Below, piece after piece: positions 23,516 to 34,538 of a stretch of 64,000 nucleotides of DNA; position 1 is the stretch's first letter, and each line of letters begins with the position of its first letter. The translations under genes and the position numbers were made by a program. Origin of the DNA: Clarkia xantiana subsp. parviflora (Eukaryota > Streptophyta > Magnoliopsida > Myrtales > Onagraceae); assembly GCA_036873135.1 (NCBI GenBank), contig JAPTYO010000018.1:3658001-3722000 (forward strand), read 5' to 3'. The notes under the pieces were generated by a model. That model was not told the DNA's origin. It saw only the letters and a program-made list of their open reading frames with translations, and searched no databases.

Positions 23516-25191
23516 ATATTACTTTACCTTGTGTCATTTTCCAGGTAGGGTGCGTCTTTGATACGCCTTCTGAATCTTTACTTGAGTTTTCTCTCTATGA
23601 TATTTCCTTTTACCTAGCCTTTTCCTGAGTGTGGGAGAACACCTTTCGAGGGCGATGCTTGTATGTTGCCAACTTAGGACGAGTCTGTACAGGGAGTTGA
23701 GGTTGTTTTCCCTCTTATGTGACCTCTTCTAGGAGAAGAGGTGTTGCATGTTCTTGTGACCTTCTGCTTTTAGTCTCTTCTTTTATACTTAGGTGGACTA
23801 CCAAGTACTTGTTCGTTTGGTGCCCCCCAAGTTGCTTGGTGGTCACACTGCCTTTAATATTTGGCCGTTGAAGGCCTCTCGTTTATTTTCTTGGTTGGGT
23901 ACTCCTTATGCTTGGGGCTCCCTAATCTTGTGTTTTATCCAATATTTCTTCTTGCTTGGGTGCAAGGTTATTTCCATTCTCTTGGTAATTGGTTGTGGTA
24001 GTGTTCATATCCAGAGAAGGCTTTTAAATTATTGCCCCCTCTTCCTTGTGTTTTGAGAAAAACGCTTTTGCGGTGATTATCGAGTATGAAAAACGTATAT
24101 TGGAAGGGGTTGCATTTTGGTTGAAGAGCTTTCTCATAGCATGGTATCTCGAGTTGTTTAACTTGAAGTTGTGTTTCAAACTAGTGAGTCTGATCCATGC
24201 CCCTTGCTCGGGCATGGGGAGTCCGATCGGGCTGTAATAATCTTCTTGAAGTGTTGTGGTACTTAGTGTGCTTCGCCTTTGCCTTTACATTGGAATATTT
24301 TTCAATGCTTTAAGGGAGTGTCACATTGGTCATGTCCCTCCCACCTCCAATCTTGATTATAGGCTCCCCTTGAATTAGGACTTGAACATAAAAATGATAT
24401 TTTCCTTTAGATTTGCAGGTGATGTCTCGTGCTTTTTCTTGGGTTTGCCCCCGTATTGGCTATGCCTTGTAGGATAACTTCATTAGAATTTGCATTTTAG
24501 TTGCGTACGTATACATGTTTGGGGGGTGTTGAGCTGACAAGTTCCTTCTCTTTTCCTTTTTTGTAACCTTCACTCACTAAGTGTTTGGCTTATAACCTTA
24601 AAGGCGGGACCTTCCCCTAGTGCCCCCTTTAATGGGGGTTTTTCCCTTGATGGGATGTCAGAGGCAAATGTCTTATCATTCACATACAAGGTGCTTGATT
24701 AGTATGTGTGTCTAGTGTAGGGGTCGATCTCGAGACCTTACTTCCCAAGCTTTTGAGCTCTTCTTTGGTTGATCTTGTAGAACTATTATCATGCCCTAAG
24801 ACCCTTGATGGGAGGTGTATCTCATTTTTCATATTCTGGTTGTTGCATTATCTCTTTTGCTAATCTTGTATCTTTAGAGTTTCTTGCTTGGTGCATGACG
24901 TCTATGGCAGGATTTCCTACCGGTGCATGTTCAATTAGGACTTGTATTCTTGGTTACCTTTCTTTCTTATGGTATGGCAAAAAATGTACATGACCGCCCA
25001 AATGTGTCGCACTTGGTAGAGGTATGTGCCTAATCTAGAGGGCCTATCTAGAATCTTCACGTACCTATCTTTGATAAACATATCATTCATTGCATATATA
25101 ATACGGAGTCCAAGGATCTCCAGTTTAGGATCATACTTTGAGAACAGAAACACGGTCGTCTATTCGATAAAATCTCCCTCTAGGGAGTTCA
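23516..25191. other. T2 interior without recognisable gene (copy 2)
   Basis: Co-linear with 13226-14815. No RT, RNase H or integrase motif recognised. It ends at the MITE insertion site; the 9-bp TSD TTTTTGCAA occupies 25192-25200. Confidence 0.5.
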
Positions 25192-25200
25192 TTTTTGCAA

Positions 25201-25807
25201 GGGTTAAAGGTACTTTTCACACCACATGTTTGACCGAATGTGGCTTTTAGTACCGAATGTTTGGTTTTGTATACTTTTGGTACCAAACGTTTGAAAAAAT
25301 GTGGCTTTTAGTACATCTGTTAGTTGCCCGTTAGTTTTGGCTGTTAAATGACATGTGCAAGTCACGTGACCGACCCTAAAATTTTGATTTTGTTCAATTT
25401 AGTCCTTCAAATATATTCCTAACTTTTATTTTGTTTAATATAGTCATAAAACTTCAAAATCGAACCCAATTGAACCAATCAAACCCAATTGACTTAGACA
25501 CAATTAGGTTTAATTGACCCAATTGGGGCTAGGTCAATTGGGATGTCGATTTTGAGGTTTTAGGACTAAATTAAACAAAATAAAAGTTAGGAATATATTT
25601 GAGGGACTAAATTGAACAAAATGAAAAATTCAGGGTCGGTCACGTGACTTGCACGTGTCATTTAACGGCCAAAACTAACGGCCAACTAACAGATGTACCA
25701 AAAGCCACATTTTTCAAACGTTTGGTACCAAAAGTATACAAAACCAAACATCCGTTACTAAAAGCCACATTCGGTCAAACATGTGGTGTGAAAAGTACCT
25801 TTAACCC
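25201..25807. mobile_element. MULE-type MITE, 607 bp, long terminal inverted repeats
   Basis: It begins GGGTTAAAGGTACTTTTC and ends with its inverse; the arms (about 25201-25462 and 25545-25807) pair over about 260 bp with few mismatches. It is flanked by a 9-bp TSD, TTTTTGCAA, at 25192-25200 and 25808-25816. The uninterrupted empty site is present in the sister copy near 14807-14820. A 9-bp TSD with long inverted repeats is typical of the Mutator superfamily. It has no transposase. Confidence 0.92.
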
Positions 25808-25816
25808 TTTTTGCAA

Positions 25817-26130
25817 AGATAACTGCAATGATACTTGTAAGGATATGTCTTCCATTATTGTTCCAACCCCATTTGCAGTGCTGTGTCCATAATGGGTATG
25901 TTGATGTTCTGACCACCTTTACTAGTAAGGGCTCTCTTGGTATTAAGTATGTCCGACTCTTCCCTAGTATCATCAATAGCTGGGCATGGGGGATGTCTGG
26001 CGAACTCCCTTCATGCACTATGATTATCTTCATGTCAAAGCTAGTGATTCCCTCTGTTATGACCAATATATCGCTGTGTAGAAACACTATGTTTTCCATA
26101 TCCCTTTTTGAAAGCTGGATGATGGTGTCG
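25817..26130 (-). pseudogene. Protease fossil of T2, copy 2
   Basis: Same fossil as 14870-15140, with VHEGSSPDI in place of the protease active site. The MITE sits on its 3' side. Not functional. Confidence 0.7.
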
Positions 26131-27231
26131 CCCTTCTTCCCTTGCTAGGCTTGGGGCCCTTGAAAGGTCCTATGGAAGTGTATTCCATTACCTGAGATCA
26201 GTTTACTAGGTGTAGTTGTATCTCCTAGCTATTTTGTGAAATCATATTGATCCACTGGTGGCGTTTGCCTCTGAAGGTGGGCATTGTCCATGTGATATAG
26301 TTTCCCCAGTTTTATGGAGTGATGTGCTCGCGGCTGCCCCCTCTTATACTAATAAGTATTTTCTTTGTTTTTGCGAGGAAGGGATGTTGTGACTTGGATT
26401 GTGCCCCCCTTGCATATCAACGCCCGATGTTGTCTTTCGACGAACGTAGCACTAAGATTCTTGTTGGAAGGTTGTAGCGGGGGTAGTCCTTTGTGACCCT
26501 CATGGTAATTCTTCTTTAGGATGCTGAGAGTGTTCAACTTATTTTTGGATGTGAGCCTTCCATCTTAGTGATCTTTTCCCAGAGTCTTGACCTTATAGGT
26601 GCCCTTTGAAATTGAGCAATCTGTTCCTTATGCGCTCCTTTTAGGAAGTTAAGCAAACGGTAGTGTCGAACAAACATGTTTGAACAAGGCCGTTTGTCCG
26701 CCCAGATGTTCTGATTAATGACGATGCTTACGTTCATCTGTGGCGTGCTGCCTTGGTGGCGACTGCTTTTTGATGGACTCTTTTAGTAGTCGGCCTGTGT
26801 ATATATATAATCGGAGCCCGAAGACATCCGGTATGATCATTCTTGGAAAACATGGTAATATCAAGTCAAAATCTACCCCTTTCAGGGAGATGAATTGTTA
26901 CGTAGTTAAATTAAATAAGAGGATATGGGAAGGATATAAGTGTGGGGGTGTTGATATCTCATACTTCCTCGGTAATTTTAAGGTCGCATCCTTGTCGAGG
27001 CGGACTAGGTGGAGGTATATCCTCCGTACACGCTATGTGTGATCTCACTGCACTGTGCCTGTCTATAAGTCTTCCTGTTGTAGTAGTGATGTAGTAAAAT
27101 AGTATGTCACTCCGTGAGTTCCATGCTCAAAGCCTTATCTTTCAAACTGCCCCTTTATCCCTGGAGTGGTGTACCGAGGGTTGTCTTGCACGAGGGGTTG
27201 GAACCTGTCGCGTTGTATCATGAGTAGGCGG
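26131..27231. other. T2 interior, probable decayed gag-protease region
   Basis: By position, between the gag N-terminal fossil and the protease fossil, this should be the gag capsid part. I cannot identify the capsid or zinc-knuckle motifs in any frame. Copy 1 lacks all sequence to the right of about 26295. Confidence 0.4.
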
Positions 27232-27994
27232 TTACCTTGTCGAGTTGTCGGGACGATATCCCTCACTTTGAGCTCTCCTTGGAATGTCCGTTAGTGGGGT
27301 GTGGTCAATCGGATACACTGGCGGTGGTCTGTATCTTCTAGCTCTTATTGCCTCATAGTATACTATCGATTCATCTATGGCTGACATGATTCCTTCTTTT
27401 ATTGGAAGTTCACCTTGGGAGAACATCGGTTCTTCTGATGCGGTGTATGTATGCCTATTAAACATTGGCATATCGTTCGATGTGATTTTGTTGCCAGGCA
27501 TCCCGAATGGTTGATCTTGTGGCGGCATGCCATGAGAAGAATGTTGTGGGGGATTCCTATGATAGGTCCTCTGAGTATTAGGAACTGGCGGTTCCTGTTG
27601 CAGCTCTTGAATGGATGGTATCCCTTCAGGAGCGGGCATTGGTGGCACTCCTTGAGGGGTTGGTATAGGCGGTTCCACTACTGGCCTCACTACCCTTGGT
27701 ATCTTGTTACTTGGATGACGTGGTGGTCTCGAATCCTCGGAACGAGGTTCGTTAACTATAGACTCACTTGGTGTCTTTGCTCACCTCCTGTATTGCACCA
27801 TTCGCGCATGAAAATCGCGGCAGACATTTGGGTATCTTCTTAAATTCCATAGGGTTCGAAGTAGTGGAAGACTCAGCCCCAGCTGGGCGTGACGGTCCTC
27901 CTTGGTTGTTTTTCAGTGCCTCCCTATAAGCCAATAGCTCCTCTAATGCATTCATGAACACCGGAGTCACTGTTTGTGCTCCTTGTGAATACAT
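27232..27994 (-). pseudogene. Gag N-terminal fossil of T2
   Basis: Two minus-strand frames. The first (27764-27994) holds an Ala/Leu/Glu helix, VFMNALEELLAYREALKNN, that resembles MPMFLEAMEALLDRREAAKR in T3 gag. The second (27232-27690) is rich in Pro, Gln and Met, as gag linkers of this lineage often are. A frame change near 27700-27765 separates them. The downstream capsid region is not recognisable. Confidence 0.6.
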
Positions 27995-28310
27995 AGACCT
28001 TGTATTGGTGGTATGAGCCTGGTTGTCGTTTCCTGGTATGCCTTATGTTGGCATTCCATATGGATACTCCTGAGGGTGTGTTCCATAATGGTACCCCTGT
28101 GGAAGTGCTGGGTATGGATATCCTTAGGATGGCATTCCTTGTTGCACACCCTGCCCTTGTGGTCGTCGAGTCATAGGGGTCGAAGCAGTGGAAGACTCAA
28201 CCCCAGCTGGGCGTGACAGTCCTCCTTGGTTGTTTGGCGGCCTATTGTCCCCCGGTGGATGGTACGTTGTTCGTCATTGATCTCGTGATAGCCAGGTTAT
28301 TTGTTCAAAA

Positions 28311-28328
28311 CCCACGGACGGCACCAGG
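28311..28328 (-). other. Primer binding site of T2
   Basis: On the minus strand CCTGGTGCCGTCCGTGGG directly follows the LTR end. It differs from the T1 site at only a few bases. Confidence 0.75.
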
Positions 28329-29103
28329 TGTAAGACGTGTGCCTCTGGTTGATGGGTCTCTGATCCGAGTGACACTTCTCACTGGTATTTCGCTCTTCTT
28401 TCTGATCCGCTTAGCTTCTCAGTGTGATCCATTACTCTGCTCCTCGCAAACCTGCACAATGGGCAGTACCGAGCACAGAGAGGGGGGGGGGGGGGTGGTG
28501 CTCCGTGAACCCTTTCCGATGCCTAAGTAAGTTCGGGCTCTTTAGAGAGATAAAATCCTAGAGAGAAGGCAGAGCTAAAATGTGCAAAGATGTAAACTTG
28601 TCCAAATGAATAGAACTTGAGAAGTATATATAGGCTACGGGGGGCTTAATGACATCGTTAATCCCCAAACGTACTTAATTGACACATAACAGCGGGATTA
28701 ACCCTTTAAAAGAATGGAGAGGTGGGTGAAAAAGTCTAAGTACGAGTCGGTTAAAATGGATGTCGGGACCCTCGGGGTCGGACGGGAAATTCGACCCCTA
28801 AGGCCTAGGATCGGGTCAGCTTGCCCGACCTCTCATGGGAGAGGCTGGGTCAGCTGACCCGATCCCTCCTAGGAGAGACCGGGTGAGGCCACCCGATCTC
28901 TCCTAGGAGAGATCGGGCCGGCTAGCCCGATCTCACCTAGGTGAGACCAACGAACCAGTCCGTACGAATATTTTGGCTCGTCTGGGCCGTTCGAGTTGCC
29001 ATTGAAGTGCTCGGGTCCAAGTTTTGATTTATAATCGTAAGTGGGGTGATTAAAATAAGACAATCCGAAGGGAGACGGGTTCAAATTGGGCATATATCCA
29101 TCA
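28329..29103 (-). repeat. 5' LTR of T2 (right, 775 bp)
   Basis: Begins TGTAAGACGTG and ends ATATATCCATCA on the plus strand, followed by TSD AATAT. It has a G14 run at 28482-28495. Back-to-back palindromes at about 28820-28950 include blocks centred on CTCCTAGGAG and CACCTAGGTG. The left LTR lacks one about 40-bp palindromic block present here. Confidence 0.9.
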
Positions 29104-30690
29104 AATATGCCGATTTGACCGATTGAAACTCTTTCTTTATCAATATTACTCCATTGGAAGAAATAAACTGTAATGATAATCATGTGATAGACCGATTGGA
29201 TTAAATTATGTTAAATTCAGAAATGAAACGATTTAACCAAAGGTTAAACTGGGGTAAATTGCGCCTCGCGCAAGTGGACCTCGAAAGAGGAACACATCGT
29301 TTCAAAGTACGAATTTAATAATGAAGTGTTTAAAATGATGATGTGCTGAATTTTCGTTTGCATTCCTTCGGAAATAACTTATTGATAACATTTACATCGG
29401 TAGAAAGTCGGCTTCAAAAGCTACTACGACCTTGTAAAAGTATCGAATGACGCATAAGGTGAAAACCTGAAATGCTCAGTTCGGAGATGGGACAAAATCT
29501 CTGAAATAAGTTAGCAAACGAAAAAGGATGAAGTCGGTTACATGATTTTCCTTCCGTACGCCTTGAAAGATAAGTCAAGCTAAGCATTCAAATCAAATGA
29601 CACACTTGTATAAGCATAGTTTGTAAACATAAATGTTGTAATCATTTCGTCACACGTTCCCTATGGGATGGTGAGAAAATGATTCACATTAATGTAAAAC
29701 TACGTTCCATTGTTATCGGTAAGACACGCCGCCATAAAAACTGAAGAATGATAATGAGCTACTCATATTATCATGCGGCATTAATTTGCGCATTAAACAC
29801 GTATTTAGGACAAGAGTATGTTACTACTCTTTGAAAATACATGTTTACAGCTTAAAGACATGGTACCGTGGTCGAACATGTGACATTACATACTTGAGGA
29901 TGAATTTTCCGATGCATTGACAGTTCAGAAAAATGAGTTTTGATCATTGATCAGGAGCAGGATACTACTGACATCAGGTCCCACTTAATTCGAGTGGGAG
30001 AGATTTGAACCAGCAACTCGAGTGAATGACATGGTAAATGATAATGGAAACATTTTCATAATAAATCCAGTGGGAGGTCTAAACGCCTACAACAAGTAAT
30101 CACTGTTGCTGTCTGGACGAATCAAGTTGAACCTGATTATCGTAATGCTAAACCAGGGATGCCACAACTACCTAAACTACCCATTGTTTCCAGTGGGAGT
30201 AATCCGACAAACTTGGTTCCAGATTCTACTGATCAAGAAATTCATCTTGGAAGTAAAACTCTGAGACCGAGAAGTCGTATGAGGAAAGTTGTCGGTTATG
30301 GTTAAAGCACTCCTCTTATACCCAATAGAAGTGATGCTCCGATGAGAAGCATCATCTCGAGTGGGAGAATTGATCCCAATTGGAAGAAATGCTCCTATAG
30401 GAGGCATTATTTCGAGTGTGAGAGACATTAAGACTCAAAGACGAAATAATCAAGCCTAGACGAAAGTCAAATGCGTCGAACTTCTCGCAAGAAGTACCCC
30501 ATCTAGAAGAGTGATATTCTCACTCCAACAACTATTGCACTGCATTGGAAAGACCTCAAGTGGAGAAATGAAAGAAAATATTAAATGAGAGAGATCGCCT
30601 AAATGAAAGCCATTATAGTCTGTAGTTGATTTACCTGCTAACCACAGGGGCATAAGGATAAGGTGAGTCCTGAAAGAAGGCTCACCACTG
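29104..30690 (+). other. Decayed upstream part of copia element C1
   Basis: No long open frame. The motif GAGTGGGAG or close variants recurs five or six times between 29980 and 30425. Such purine tracts normally sit beside a copia 3' LTR, so this stretch may be scrambled. I infer it belongs to C1 because RT begins directly downstream; the 5' LTR was not found. Confidence 0.4.
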
Positions 30691-32088
30691 ACGGAAAAGG
30701 TTGAGCGATATACAGCTCGACTCGTTGCGAAAGGTTGTACCCAACTTAACGGAGTGGACTTTGACGAAACATACTCACCAACTATGCGTAAAACCACGGT
30801 GCATGGCCATTCATGGTCCTGGTCGCATGTTTCGGTTACGAACCTCACCAAACAAGTATTAAGACCGCATTCCTCCTCGGAAACCTGGAGGAAGAGATCT
30901 ACATGGAGCGACAAGAGGGTTTCATTACTCCTGGTAATGAACGTAAAGTTTGTAAACTCCAAAAGGTTCATTTACGGTCTTAAACAGTCGTCTCGGCAAT
31001 GGTACCGCAGATTCCACGAGGAAATCGTAGGAAACAGATTTGTGAATCTTCACGAGGATCCCTGCGTGTATTATAAGACCTCAGGGTCTAAGTATGTCAT
31101 CTTAACTTTGTACGTGGACGACATACTCATTGCCGCAAACGACATGAGTTTTATGAAAAAGTCAAAGTCTTGGTAGACATATGTATTTGAGATGAAGGAT
31201 ATGGGAGAGGCCACGTACATCTTGGGCATTAAAATTGCTAGAGATCGGGCTACCCAGAAATTGTGTCTGTCTCAAGAAGCCTATATCAACAAGCTGTTGA
31301 AAAGGTTCAGATTACAGGATGCCAAACCCGTGGATACGCCGGTGGTGTTTGGGTGCGCACTGTCAAAATGTGACGGCCCCGATAACCTGGCAGAGCGTGA
31401 ACAGATGAAGGGTGCGTAGTATTTAAGCATGGTTGGTAGTTTGATGTACGCCATGCAATTCACCCGTCCGGATATCTGTTATACCGTGGGCCTAGTAGCA
31501 CGTTTCCTATCAGATCCTGTCCATCAACATTTAAAGACTATATAACGAGTAACTGGTTAATTGAAAAGGTACTGCCGACTATGAACTGTACTATGAGGGC
31601 AGGAAGTTAGAATTGACCAATTACATTGACGCCGAACGTGGTGGCAATCCGGATGATCATAAGTCCACTACAGGAGGAGTATTCCTCCTTGCTAATGCCG
31701 ACATTTCATGGACGAGCAAGAAGCAAACCCAAGTCGCGCTGTCCACAATGGAATCAGAATTCGTAGCTCTCTCTAAGGATGCACAGGAAGCGGTCTGGCT
31801 CAAAAGGTTTCTAACTGCACTGCTTGATGGTGATGTTGAGAATAAACCTGTGAAGGTCTTCTCTGACAGTCAAGCAGCCATTGCTTCATTTAAGAATCCG
31901 AAGTACCATAATATGACCAAACACATTGATGAGAAATAATTTCATGCTAAATTTTAATAATAGTAGACAATATAATCACTATGGAATACTTGTCCACTAA
32001 TAACTTGGTAAAGGACCCATTAAAAAAACCACTACGCAGGGAGATATTCGAAAAGCATGTAAAATTGCTTGGATTGCCTAGGGTTTAG
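30691..32088 (+). pseudogene. Copia RT and RNase H of C1 (broken)
   Basis: Reading begins with a copia RT motif, TARLVAKGCTQ, followed by DFDETYSP at about 30756. RT continues with GLKQSSRQWYRRF and the catalytic YVDDILIA near 31110-31135. The connection region LKRFRLQDAKPVDTPV follows at about 31285, then RNase H with GGNPDDHKSTTGG, STMESEFVALS and a final segment to the stop at 32088. Several frameshifts and stops (near 30800-30850, 31176, 31419, 31550, 31939) separate these parts. Gag, protease and integrase are not recognisable. It cannot be active. Confidence 0.85.
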
Positions 32089-33215
32089 AGATGGCATGTA
32101 TCTGTGATAACATTTTGATATTAGAAAGTTACATTTTGTAAGCGAAAGAATTGCAACTGAGTTTATGATCAATCGACGTCATAATGTTTTGATTACATCC
32201 GATTTACAGTCTATAAACTAAGTCGTAGGAGGACGCAGTCCTCTGCCAAACTATGTCGAATGTGGGCCTTACCTAGTCACACAGGTACGGTAGTATTTCG
32301 GTGGAGGGAGGCCTCTACCAAGCAATACTGGCTAAGAGTAAGGGAGATAAACCTGATTAAGCAAGACGATTATCTAGTTCCGAAGTAACTCGACATGATC
32401 TTCGTTTTGCATATCGCCATGATGAACTTCGTTCGTCATTTAACCACATTCTGGGCCAGATGAGAATCTGTGATAGCATGATTGACATATCCCTTTCCTG
32501 TCAACCCAAAAGGTTCAGGTATGCTATCAACATGTGCTTCATACTGCGTGTACGTTCGACCACGGGGTCACAGCTTGGTTGTGCTAGGAAGGAATCCTCA
32601 TGATTCTAGCGGGCGCAAAATTCTTCACATCAAGCGTGTGATTGATCCCAGGAGCCTTATGAAGAGGCACCTAAAGTATCCTCACGGACTCAGAACTCAT
32701 ATCTAAGGTCAGGCTCAATGATCGCTTCCCAGCGTACGAGCGTAGTGCTGAACAAATAGGCCCAGTGACCACGTCTTTGGAAAACGGTTGGGTCTGACTA
32801 AGGATATGAGCGATGGGGATGATCAAGTTAACCTGTAATTCACCGACTCTTGTATTCACTAGGTGGCCACCAACCGGATATTAGTTGAAGGTTGTGAATA
32901 CTTGTACGGATGCCTTGGAGAAGTGTTCCTATGTGGAAACTAGGCAAAAGGAGAATTAAAAGATGACCTAGGATACAGCGCGGTACAATATAAATGTTGT
33001 TTATAACAGGTTGATTAGAGAAAAGGAATCAACGTTCCGTGGGCGCTACAATACTCCTAACAGATGAGTAGCATGATGGCCGTCGTATCCGCCGGTCGCA
33101 CGGCAAACCTCGTATGAACTATTCGGAAGCAAGGAGCAGATCGAATGAGTGAAATGTTGATGCATATTTGGACGACAATACATTAACAGGCACCCTCCCA
33201 TTCCGGCGAGTGGGA
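32089..33215. other. C1 region between pol stop and 3' LTR
   Basis: About 1.1 kb of sequence with no convincing gene. The short open frame at 32482-32706 has no recognised domain. GTGGGAATAGTTTAC at its end looks like a copia purine tract next to the LTR start. Confidence 0.45.
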
Positions 33216-33744
33216 ATAGTTTACTTAAGGAAATTATGTATATGGTGATGGGCGCAGTAATTGGTAGCCCATAATATGTATAGTTTACTTAAGGAAATTA
33301 TGTATATGTCACATTAGGGTAATTGGGCCAGACCCAAATCCCAATTGACATGAGAGACCCAAAATTGGGCCTCCCTATGCATAAGTGGCCGGCCGAAATT
33401 AGGAGTGGGCAAAGTGGACTTTTGCCCACTTTGCTCCTCCTATAAATACATAGTGTTAGGGAATTTTAGGGTTAATCACTACTCCCTCATTAGAGTGTTT
33501 TAGAGAGAAAAACCCTCTTCCCCACACTATAGTTCGGCCGCACCAAGCTAATCACCGAGGGTGTGCCAAATTGCTTTCGAGCAAAATCTCCAGAGATCTG
33601 TCCCCGTGCCAAGAATCGATCAGAGGCTTTGCTGTGGAGCTTGCACCACGTAGGGCTTCTCTAACAAGAACATCTACGGGTCCCGACCGGAGGATCGTGA
33701 ACTCCCTCCAGAGAAGATCTTGGGTCTACGGATCATCTTAAAGG
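33216..33744 (+). repeat. C1 3' LTR, left part (interrupted by T3)
   Basis: A direct repeat, ATAGTTTACTTAAGGAAATT, occurs at about 33216 and 33279. A TATA box (CCTATAAATA) lies near 33440, with an R/U5-like stretch after it. The LTR is split after AAAGG (33740-33744), the TSD of T3, and resumes at 44848. The left border is approximate. Confidence 0.6.
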
Positions 33745-34484
33745 TGATGGGTTCCGATGTAATCGTTAGCCCCGTTAACAGTCAATAAACGGCGGGTAAG
33801 CCTAGAGGGCCTCGCGAAAGACCTGGAAGGTCCAGAAGCCCAGTATGAAGGGTCCCGACGAGATCGGTCCCGATATATGAACTGAATGCTCCCGACGAGA
33901 AGCCTCTGAGTAGGCCCCGATATGCCTTTGAGAAGGTCCCGATAATAAAGCCCCGAGAATGCTGGCCCTGTCCCGTGGGGCGAGGAGTCCTGGGTGGTGA
34001 CCTAGAATGAGACAACTTTGGAGTCCCCGATATGGATCGGGACTTGTGATCAGAGGATAAGACCAAGAAACCCGCCTACTAGATAGAGTAGTGGGGAAAC
34101 GGTTAAGATACGGATAAACTCCCCCGAGATACGCAGGGCGTGCCCGAGATACGCAGAGCGTGGGTGAGATACGCGGAGCGTGGGGCGAGATATGCGGAAT
34201 CCTGAACGAGATATACGGAACGTGGGTAAACTGCCAGGCGCGGTTACGGGTAACTGAGGTAACTTCCCCTCTTATATAAAGGAGGAAGTTACCTCAGAAA
34301 GGTTACACTCTCTAATACGAACTTAGACTATTGCTATCCACCCCATCGTTCAAACTCTCATTTAAGCATCGGAGAGGGATTCTGGGTCACCAACCAGATC
34401 ATCCCCTTTTTGCAGGATTACGCGGAGCCAAGGAGTTCAGGTTTTCCGTCAAGAACGTACCGGAGCTTCGACCGTGATCCAACA
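33745..34484 (+). repeat. 5' LTR of T3 (740 bp)
   Basis: TGATGGGTTCC to GTGATCCAACA. U3 holds about five tandem units of about 22 bp with the core CGAGATACGCGGAGCGTG at 34130-34230, about 50 bp upstream of the TATA box. The leader CGGAGAGGGATTCTGGGTCACC near the end resembles that of T4. Confidence 0.95.
34254..34297 (+). promoter_or_regulatory. T3 TATA box inside a perfect inverted repeat
   Basis: TATATAAA lies at 34273-34280. It sits in the loop between perfect 14-bp arms, CTGAGGTAACTTCC at 34254-34267 and its inverse at 34284-34297. The same structure is in the 3' LTR (44612-44655). Confidence 0.8.
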
Positions 34485-34502
34485 TTGGCGCCGTCTGTGG
34501 GA
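34485..34502 (+). other. Primer binding site of T3
   Basis: TTGGCGCCGTCTGTGGGA follows the LTR end directly. This is the common Tat/gypsy primer-site style rather than the initiator-Met type seen in C3. Confidence 0.8.
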
Positions 34503-34538
34503 AACTTACAAAAAGTCACAATAGTTTCTACTAGATCG

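Larger units (their letters stand above)
8357..29103 (-). mobile_element. Three-LTR Tat-type element (T2), non-autonomous, 20.7 kb
   Basis: The outer LTRs are at 8357-9106 and 28329-29103 and the flanks are identical 5-bp TSDs (AATAT at 8352-8356 and 29104-29108), so this is one insertion. A third, truncated LTR lies at 15302-16003. The 3' interior occurs twice: 9107-15301 and 16004 to about 26290 are co-linear copies. The second copy is longer because of extra ~1.2-kb repeat units and an inserted MITE. Only gag and protease fossils remain; no RT or integrase is visible. Unequal recombination between LTRs of adjacent or sister copies, followed by a deletion at 15302, would give this structure (inference). 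Confidence 0.85.

Noticed and set aside
32482..32706. Possible envelope-like gene after C1 pol
   Set aside because: Short, no signal peptide or membrane segment, and no similarity that I can see.
34410..34538. Gag reading upstream of 34539
   Set aside because: The open frame extends into the LTR and primer site, which are not translated as gag; the first ATG after the primer site is at 34539.
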